Origin: Bacillota bacterium
GTDB taxonomy: Bacteria > Bacillota > Clostridia > Peptostreptococcales > Anaerovoracaceae
DNA length: 6,987 nt
Assembly (NCBI GenBank): GCA_017538845.1
Contig: JAFYIC010000114.1
Span: 1-6,987, forward strand
Reading direction: 5' to 3'
How positions within the stretch are numbered: the stretch's first letter is position 1; each line of letters begins with the position of its first letter. Shown here one piece after another: positions 6,282-6,987 of this stretch. Position numbers and translations under genes: made by a program. The notes beneath the pieces were generated by a model. It was not told the origin of the DNA. It ran no database searches and saw only the letters and a list, made by a program, of their open reading frames with translations.

Positions 6282-6857
6282 ATGAGCAGATTTGACGACA
6301 ACAGAAGCAAGAAGATAATCTTCGTTTCAAGCTGCCTCCTGAACACCAACAATAAGGTAAGAGGACTGGCAAGATATCCGGGAATGTGCAAGGAAGTGTT
6401 CGACACGCTCCACAGACATGACCTGGGCATACAGCAGATGGACTGCCCGGAGACTCTGTACATCGGCATCAACAGATGGTGGTACACCAAGAATCTCTAT
6501 GACAACCACGGGTTCAGGACCCACTGCAGAGAGTGCGCCGAGAGAGTCGTAACGTACATGGAAGAGTACAAGAGAGCGGGATATAAGACAGTCGGAGTAC
6601 TCAGCTGCGACGGCTCGCCCACCTGCGGAGTTTCCATCACCAGTTACGATGAGAACTGGGGAGGATCCCCGGTGGATCTTGAGTACAACGATGCCATCAT
6701 CGAAGGACAGGGGGTTTATATAGAAGAACTTCAGAAGGCCATCGAAGACAGAGGCCTGGAGGTGCCGCCTTTCTACGGGCTGGCCCTGGATGACGAGTCG
6801 GTGGACATGGACAAGATACTATCCGATTTCGAAGATTTCATAGTAAGCATTTGCTAG
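6282..6857 (+). CDS. DUF523 / TudS-like iron-sulfur desulfidase candidate
   Basis: This 191-residue cytosolic protein has the three conserved cysteine motifs of the DUF523/TudS family: VSSCLLN (Cys18), MDCPE (Cys55, followed by Glu57) and DGSPTCG (Cys115, with Ser112). In characterised TudS the three cysteines hold a [4Fe-4S] cluster that removes sulfur from 2-thiouracil, giving uracil and sulfide. It differs from short DUF523 proteins in a WWY-containing segment (66-68), an extra HCREC pair (Cys82, Cys85) and a C-terminal extension from about 120; it resembles TudS-related proteins of clostridia. ATG 6282 is chosen over an in-frame ATG at 6216, which overlaps the codA stop, because AGGAGAG at 6271-6277 precedes it and family homology begins soon after. 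Its place behind codBA suggests a thiopyrimidine substrate; this is inference. Confidence 0.75.
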   Translation: MSRFDDNRSKKIIFVSSCLLNTNNKVRGLARYPGMCKEVFDTLHRHDLGIQQMDCPETLYIGINRWWYTKNLYDNHGFRTHCRECAERVVTYMEEYKRAGYKTVGVLSCDGSPTCGVSITSYDENWGGSPVDLEYNDAIIEGQGVYIEELQKAIEDRGLEVPPFYGLALDDESVDMDKILSDFEDFIVSIC

Positions 6858-6883
6858 ACTGCCAAAGGGCAGTCTTGCTTTTT
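6853..6883 (+). terminator. Rho-independent terminator of the codBA-tudS-like cluster
   Basis: AGACTGCC (6856-6863) pairs with GGCAGTCT (6868-6875) over 8 bp with an AAAG loop. After a T-T mismatch, GC (6853-6854) pairs with GC (6877-6878) to extend the stem. Five T follow at 6879-6883. The stop codon of the TudS-like gene (TAG 6855-6857) lies within the left arm. This marks the end of the transcript; the remaining 104 bases show no gene. Confidence 0.88.
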
Positions 6884-6987
6884 CCGGGAAGCGGACGAGG
6901 CGTGCCGTTTTTGTCATTGCCCATGGTCAAAACGAGCCACAAATGGCACAAAATGAACGTTTTTCAACATTTTGCGAAATCAAAAAT

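Noticed and set aside
5365..6372. A 335-residue minus-strand open frame opposite codA
   Set aside because: The plus strand encodes a clear cytosine deaminase here; the opposite frame has unnatural composition and no domain pattern.
6905..6936. Inverted CGTTTT and AAAACG arms as an operator or second terminator
   Set aside because: The arms are 6 bp with a mismatch-rich interior, and AT-rich arms of this size are expected by chance.
6944..6973. TGGCAC near the right edge, resembling the -24 element of a sigma-54 promoter
   Set aside because: No TTGC element occurs at the required spacing; the nearest TTGC is far too distant.

Overview
The window (about 50% GC, mostly plus-strand genes with good AGGAG Shine-Dalgarno sites, frequent ATA and AGA codons, a bacterial lipobox and Rho-independent terminators) looks like an anaerobic Bacillota/Clostridia chromosome. 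The pairing of an FAD-linked oxidase with electron-transfer flavoproteins fits an anaerobic fermenter. The genus cannot be read from the sequence; the taxonomic guess is inference.

Block 1 (1-2969) is the 3' part of a tightly packed operon. It holds the C-terminus of an FAD-linked (GlcD/lactate dehydrogenase-like) oxidase, an EtfB-like and an EtfA-like subunit with a 4-base start/stop overlap, and, 4 bases further on, a DUF4097-like lipoprotein built from AAGD-type repeats. It ends near a strong Rho-independent terminator at 2935-2969. The oxidase and the two Etf subunits probably pass electrons from a hydroxyacid-type substrate into the Etf pair. The substrate is unknown, and both Etf subunits are divergent at nucleotide-binding positions.

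Block 2 (2836-3603) is mostly non-coding. A 59-bp direct repeat (57/59 identical, 133 bp apart) brackets the terminator. A sigma-A-type promoter then drives a RelB/DinJ-family antitoxin that has no recognisable toxin partner. A GC-rich hairpin lies before the next gene.

Block 3 (3604-6883) is a three-gene nucleobase-salvage cluster: a CodB-like cytosine permease, a CodA-like cytosine deaminase whose catalytic residues fall at the same numbers as in the E. coli enzyme, and a DUF523/TudS-like iron-sulfur desulfidase candidate. It closes with a terminator whose stem contains the last stop codon. The most interesting reading is that the cluster imports and deaminates cytosine-type bases and may also remove sulfur from thiolated pyrimidines such as 2-thiouracil. 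The remaining bases (6884-6987) are AT-rich, with no gene I can support.
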